Shown: one piece after another, positions 6,415 to 9,401 of the stretch
Numbering within the stretch: position 1 is the stretch's first letter
Layout of the letters: each line of letters starts with the position of its first letter
Program-made: the position numbers and the translations under genes
Source of the DNA: JAWLAT01 sp041395325
GTDB lineage: Bacteria; Pseudomonadota; Gammaproteobacteria; Xanthomonadales; SZUA-5
Direction of reading: 5' to 3'
Assembly: GCA_041395325.1 (NCBI GenBank)
Contig: JAWLAT010000054.1
Coordinates: forward strand, 1 to 9,401
DNA length: 9,401 nt
Notes under the pieces: model-generated
The model's input: the letters and a program-made list of their open reading frames with translations, nothing else
Database searches by the model: none
What the model was told of the DNA's origin: nothing

Positions 6415-6541
6415 CGGGCTAGGGCCCAGGGCCCAGGGGGAGGTACTTCGAGGTGACTCGGCGCGTGCGGGGTGGTCGGTGGATGGGTGCCCGTTTTTCA
6501 TGGGGCTAGGGCCCAGGGGGAGCGCTTCGATGTGACTCGGC
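6380..6541. repeat. Imperfect tandem duplication covering the oxidase start codon
   Basis: Copy A (6380-6462) and copy B (6467-6541) share the same order of sequence: a GCGGGGTGG block, GGTGGAT, a CAT (reverse-strand start codon), CTAGGGCCCAGGG and a final TGACTCGGC. The offset is 87 bases at the start codons (6414 and 6501) and 79 at the right end, because copy A has 8 extra bases from one more GGGCCCA unit. Since 87 is a multiple of 3, copy B adds an in-frame alternative N-terminus, MKNGHPSTDHPA, resembling MNNWYQSTAHPA. TAGGGCCCAGGG recurs at 6507-6518, and the longer 19-base form in copy A (6420-6438) is the inverted partner of 5114-5132. Confidence 0.65.
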
Positions 6542-6552
6542 ACGGAAGAGCG

Positions 6553-6570
6553 GCCGACGAGGACGTCGGC
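6553..6570. repeat. GCCGAC/GTCGGC palindrome in the ligase-oxidase gap
   Basis: GCCGAC 6553-6558 and GTCGGC 6565-6570 form a six-bp stem around GAGGAC. It may be an extragenic palindrome or a weak transcript-end structure for the upstream ligase gene; no T-run follows on either strand. The rest of the gap up to 6677 shows no gene. Confidence 0.4.
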
Positions 6571-6677
6571 GTTCCCAGGAAGGGCCGGGCCGGGCGAGTT
6601 GCCCTGGTCCCCCACCCACTGGGCCCTGATCAAGCGAAGCAGCCAGCTCCTGGGCGCCATGTGGTCCACTCGCAAGC

Positions 6678-8048
6678 TCAGAGCGTCCGCAAATACCAGG
6701 CCACCTCCACATCCGTCACTTCGGCGTTGAACTTGCGGAATTCGCGGAGTTTTTGCTGGCCGTAGATGTGGCGGAAGTCGGGGCCGAAGTGGCGGGCGAT
6801 GTAGTCGCTGGTCAGGAAGTGGTCGATGGTGTCGCGCCAGTGGCGTTCGCGCAGGGTGGTTTGCTCGTAGGCGTTGCCGGTGATGGCGGGGCCGGGGTCG
6901 GCGGGGTGGTCGAGGCCGTCGAGGATGCCGCTGAGGACGGCGGCCGTGAGCAGATAGGGGTTGGCGTCGGCGCCGGCGATACGGTGTTCGATGCGCACAT
7001 TGGCCGGGTCGCTGTAGGGGATGCGGTAGGCGACGGTGCGGTTGTTGAAGCCCCAGCAGTCGTTGAGCGGGACGAAGGAGTCCAGCACGTAGCGGCGATA
7101 GCTGTTGGCGTGCGGGGCGAACAGCAGCATGCAGTCGTCGTTGCTGCGCTGCAGTCCGGCGATGGCGTGCAGCAGGGCCGGCGCCGGCTGGTCGGGTGTG
7201 CAGGCGAACAGGTTGCGGCCGTCGCGATCGAGCAGGCTGACGTGCAGATGGGCGCCGCTGCCGGCCTGCGTGGCGAAGGGCTTGGCCATGAAGCTGGCCT
7301 GCAGCTCTTGCTGCGTGGCGATCTCCTTGATCACGCGCTTGAGCATGACCGCCTCATCGCAGGCGCGCAGGGCGTCGTCGCGGTGGATCAGGTTGATTTC
7401 AAACTGGCCGGGCGCGTACTCGGCCACGGCGGTGTCGGCCGGGATCTCCTGCGCCTGGCAGGCGCGGGCGACGGCGTCGGTGAAGGCCTGGTAGTCGTTC
7501 AGATCCTGCAGGTAATAGACCTGCGTCTCCAGATTGCGGGTGCCGGTGGCCGGATTGATCGAGGTTTGCGGGCGGCCGCAGGCGGTGAGGGCGCGGTCGA
7601 GCAGGTAGAACTCCAACTCCACCGCGATCACCGGGGTCAGGCCGCGCTCGCTGAAACGCTGCAGCACGCGGGCCAGCACCTGACGCGGATTGGCGGCGAA
7701 GGGCTGGCCGTCGTGATCCTCCATGCTCAACAGCAACTGCGCCATCGGGCGGTCCTGCCAGGGGATGGGACGCAGGCTGCCGGCGACCGGCCGGCAGATG
7801 CGGTCCTCATCACCGATGTCATAGCCCAGCCCGGTTTCCTCGACGGTGTTGCCGGTGACGTCGGTGGCGATCAGCGACATCGGCAGGCAGACGCCTTTCT
7901 CGTAGACCTTCTCCAGCGCGCTGCGGGCGATGCGCTTGCCGCGCAACAGGCCGTTCATGTCCGGCAGCAGCAGGTCGATCTGTTCGAGATGGCCCAGGCG
8001 CGCGAGGGTCTGCGCATCGGCGGCGGGAAGGGCGCTGGAATCGGCCAT
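6678..8048 (-). CDS. puuA: Glutamine-synthetase-like gamma-glutamylpolyamine synthetase (PuuA/PauA type)
   Basis: 456 residues, within the usual range for PuuA-like ligases. The N-terminal beta-grasp signature DMNGLLRGKRI is at 30-40. Catalytic-domain motifs follow in order: VELEFYLLD (E144, E146), AEYAPGQFEINL (E210, E217), GSGAHLHVSL (263-272), NSYRRY (315-320) and the RIEHRIAGADANPYL block (352-366). These are the ATP/metal and glutamate-site elements of the glutamine synthetase fold. Family members of this length next to PuuB/PuuD genes ligate glutamate to an amine, in known cases putrescine or other polyamines, rather than making glutamine. The ATG at 8048 is chosen because the N-terminus then has the expected length; no strong Shine-Dalgarno is visible. 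It is transcribed away from puuD and leads to the oxidase gene. The substrate is inferred from context only. Confidence 0.85.
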   Translation of the reverse strand: MADSSALPAADAQTLARLGHLEQIDLLLPDMNGLLRGKRIARSALEKVYEKGVCLPMSLIATDVTGNTVEETGLGYDIGDEDRICRPVAGSLRPIPWQDRPMAQLLLSMEDHDGQPFAANPRQVLARVLQRFSERGLTPVIAVELEFYLLDRALTACGRPQTSINPATGTRNLETQVYYLQDLNDYQAFTDAVARACQAQEIPADTAVAEYAPGQFEINLIHRDDALRACDEAVMLKRVIKEIATQQELQASFMAKPFATQAGSGAHLHVSLLDRDGRNLFACTPDQPAPALLHAIAGLQRSNDDCMLLFAPHANSYRRYVLDSFVPLNDCWGFNNRTVAYRIPYSDPANVRIEHRIAGADANPYLLTAAVLSGILDGLDHPADPGPAITGNAYEQTTLRERHWRDTIDHFLTSDYIARHFGPDFRHIYGQQKLREFRKFNAEVTDVEVAWYLRTL

Positions 8049-8100
8049 GACGGGGCACCGCGTGGGATCGCTGGATGCTAGCAGGGGCGTAAAGAATTCT

Positions 8101-8125
8101 CATCACTTGTGGCGTGAGCGTGATG
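8101..8125. promoter_or_regulatory. CATCAC-N13-GTGATG inverted repeat, candidate operator
   Basis: CATCAC 8101-8106 is the reverse complement of GTGATG 8120-8125, with an inner TCAC/GTGA pair (8103-8106 with 8115-8118). It lies 53-77 bases upstream of the minus-strand ligase start, where a regulator would act. Arms of six bases can occur by chance in GC-rich sequence. Confidence 0.3.
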
Positions 8126-8323
8126 GGTGGCTGGGTGGCGAGGGGCTCGGTCGGATGCGCTGGAGCGATGCTGCGCGGTGCTGTGCGCGCGGTCGTCGGC
8201 GCGTTCTGCGTCGCTAAAGTATTGATATCGAATGCGTGATGGTGAAGTGGCGGCTGAGGGCGATGCGCGCCTGCCAGCGGCTGTTGCACCGCTCGGCACC
8301 CGTCGAAGGCCGCCGCCCGGCCG

Positions 8324-8352
8324 TTGATGAAATCGAACGGCCGGAGTAATGT
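8324..8352 (+). promoter_or_regulatory. Candidate sigma70 promoter for puuD and the downstream ligase
   Basis: TTGATG (8324-8329) and TAATGT (8347-8352) are separated by exactly 17 bases. Each matches the -35 (TTGACA) or -10 (TATAAT) consensus at key positions. Transcription would begin near 8359 and leave a leader of about 65 bases before the ATG at 8425. Confidence 0.35.
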
Positions 8353-8424
8353 CCTCGGCGCAGCAGCACCCCTACAGATGGCATTCGGGTCGCGCCTGAG
8401 CGATCGGAATCACTCGAGGTCAGC

Positions 8425-9195
8425 ATGCGTTCCAGGCCATGGGTGGGCGTTCCCGCCGACCGCAAGATCATCGCGCCGCACCCCTTCCAGGCGGTGGGCG
8501 AGAAGTATCTGCGCGCGCTGGTCGATGGGGCCGAGGTGCTGCCGCTGCCGCTGGTGAGCCTGGAGCCGCCGCTGCCCTGGGCCGAATTTCTGCCGTCGCT
8601 GGACGGTCTGTTCCTGACCGGCAGCTACAGCAACATCGAGCCGCATCACTACAGCGACGAAGGCAGCTGGGAAGGCAACCTGCACGACCCCGCGCGCGAC
8701 GCCACCACCTTGCCGCTGGTGCAGGCGGCCATCGCCGCCGGAGTGCCGGTGCTGGCGGTCTGTCGCGGTCTGCAGGAGGTCAATGTGGCGCTCGGCGGCA
8801 CGCTGCATCAGCGCGTGCACGAGGTGCCGGGCCTGAATGATCATCGCGAGGACAAGCAGGCAACGCTGGCCGAGCAATATGCCCACGCCCATGCGGTGAC
8901 GCTGGCCGAAGGCGGTTTGCTGCGGCAGATCCACGGCCAGCCGACCGCGCAGGTGAATTCGCTGCACGGGCAGGGCATCGCCCGACTGGCGCCGGGCCTG
9001 CGAGTGGAGGCCACCGCGCCCGATGGGCTGGTCGAGGCGGTGTCCTTGCCCAGCGCCAGTGCCTTCTTCCTGGCCGTGCAATGGCACCCCGAATGGCAGG
9101 TGCGTGAGGATCCCTTCTATCTGGCGACCTTTGCCGCCTTCGGTCAGGCCTGTCGCGAGCGCGCGCTGCGGCGATCGAGTACAGACGAGGACTAA
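8425..9195 (+). CDS. puuD: Gamma-glutamyl-GABA hydrolase, class I glutamine amidotransferase fold (peptidase C26)
   Basis: 256 residues, matching the roughly 254 of E. coli PuuD. The nucleophile is C113 in AVCRGLQEVNVALGGTLHQ, and the His/Glu of the triad are H221 and E223 in VQWHPEW. Family landmarks seen in order are LTGSYSNIEPHHY (64-76), HRED (140-143), EQYAHAHAV, EGGLL, VNSLHGQG (177-184) and APDGLVEAVSLP. Known PuuD releases GABA and glutamate from gamma-glutamyl-GABA, the last step of the gamma-glutamylated putrescine route. GAGGT at 8416-8420 precedes the ATG by four bases. It is the first gene of a plus-strand unit, three bases before the second ligase gene, and divergent from the puuA/puuB arm. 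Confidence 0.92.
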   Translation: MRSRPWVGVPADRKIIAPHPFQAVGEKYLRALVDGAEVLPLPLVSLEPPLPWAEFLPSLDGLFLTGSYSNIEPHHYSDEGSWEGNLHDPARDATTLPLVQAAIAAGVPVLAVCRGLQEVNVALGGTLHQRVHEVPGLNDHREDKQATLAEQYAHAHAVTLAEGGLLRQIHGQPTAQVNSLHGQGIARLAPGLRVEATAPDGLVEAVSLPSASAFFLAVQWHPEWQVREDPFYLATFAAFGQACRERALRRSSTDED

Positions 9196-9198
9196 CCC

Positions 9199-9401
9199 AT
9201 GGCGAAGAAACGCTCGGCGCGCGCCGCCGAGGATCAGAACGAGAGCGCACTCAAGCGCTGGCTGAAGGAGCGGCGCATCACCGAGGTCGAGTGCCTGGTG
9301 CCGGACCTGACCGGCAATGCGCGCGGCAAGATCATTCCGGCAGCCAAGTTCTCGCATGACCTGGGTCTGCGGCTGCCGGAGGGCATCTTCGCCACCACGG
9401 T
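9199..9401 (+). CDS. Second glutamine-synthetase-like ligase, N-terminal fragment (3' end outside window)
   Basis: 67 complete codons from ATG 9199 to the window edge. After a short basic/acidic head (MAKKRSARAAEDQNES) the sequence ECLVPDLTGNARGKIIPAAKF (about residues 31-51) matches the beta-grasp signature of gamma-glutamylpolyamine synthetases and aligns with LLLPDMNGLLRGKRIARSALE of the other ligase. GAGG at 9187-9190 lies eight bases before the ATG, inside the end of puuD, and the gap between the genes is three bases, so they form one operon. It is a paralogue of the minus-strand ligase, not a duplicate: only the signature residues agree. A different amine substrate is likely but cannot be shown. 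A second puuA-type role is the best guess. Confidence 0.8.
   Translation, partial: MAKKRSARAAEDQNESALKRWLKERRITEVECLVPDLTGNARGKIIPAAKFSHDLGLRLPEGIFATT

Larger units (their letters stand above)
8049..8424. promoter_or_regulatory. Divergent intergenic region between the minus-strand ligase and puuD
   Basis: This 376-base gap holds no credible gene and must carry the start signals for both arms of the locus. Besides the two sites listed separately, it has an AT-richer patch around 8214-8235 with a central GATATC (8224-8229). The plus-strand side ends with GAGGT at 8416-8420, four bases before the puuD ATG. No clear sigma70 pair was found on the minus-strand side. Confidence 0.5.

Noticed and set aside
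5548..6456. A 302-codon plus-strand open frame opposite the oxidase gene
   Set aside because: Antisense shadow of the FAD protein; low-complexity composition and no motif.
6753..8081. A 442-codon plus-strand open frame opposite the ligase gene
   Set aside because: It is antisense to a gene with clear glutamine synthetase motifs, is Val/Gly/Ala-rich with no recognisable domain, and arises from GC-rich codon bias.
8410..9357. A 315-codon minus-strand open frame opposite puuD
   Set aside because: It spans puuD and the start of the next gene, both of which have diagnostic motifs on the plus strand.

Overview
This GC-rich window looks like a chromosomal segment from a gammaproteobacterium, possibly Lysobacterales/Xanthomonadales or a Pseudomonas-like relative. 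That placement is an inference from codon use, a TonB-dependent receptor, a gamma-glutamylated polyamine pathway, and REP-like palindromes of a type common in those groups. No rRNA, tRNA, CRISPR array, transposase or phage gene was seen.

Layout. (1) Positions 1-1773 hold the C-terminal part of a TonB-dependent outer-membrane receptor, cut by the window edge. A compact run of five hairpins with imperfect terminal inverted repeats (about 1771-1928) fills almost the whole gap to the next gene. A response regulator of the OmpR/PhoB type (1940-2644) and a membrane histidine kinase (2641-3870) follow, translationally coupled. (2) A VapBC-type toxin-antitoxin pair on the minus strand (4596 to 3926) converges on the kinase gene. 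(3) Positions 4597-5151 have no credible gene but hold two families of REP-like palindromes and a GGGCCC-rich repeat. (4) From 5152 to the end is a gamma-glutamylated polyamine/amine catabolism locus in divergent orientation. On the minus strand are a glutamine-synthetase-like ligase (8048 to 6678) and a FAD-dependent oxidase (6414 to 5152). On the plus strand are a PuuD-type gamma-glutamyl hydrolase (8425-9195) and the start of a second glutamine-synthetase-like ligase (9199 to the edge).

How the genes work together. In the known Puu/Pau pathway an amine is gamma-glutamylated (PuuA), oxidised (PuuB), converted by an aldehyde dehydrogenase (PuuC, not seen here) and released from glutamate by PuuD. 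Three of those four activities are present here and the ligase is duplicated. The shared 376-base divergent region is where their promoters should lie. The two-component pair next to the receptor may control envelope or nutrient-uptake genes, but its signal cannot be read from sequence.

The most unusual signals are non-coding: the five-hairpin element whose right end abuts the response-regulator Shine-Dalgarno, the clustered REP-like palindromes, and an imperfect 87-base-offset tandem duplication covering the oxidase start codon, with a 19-base inverted repeat on both sides of that gene. No wholly new biological system could be demonstrated.
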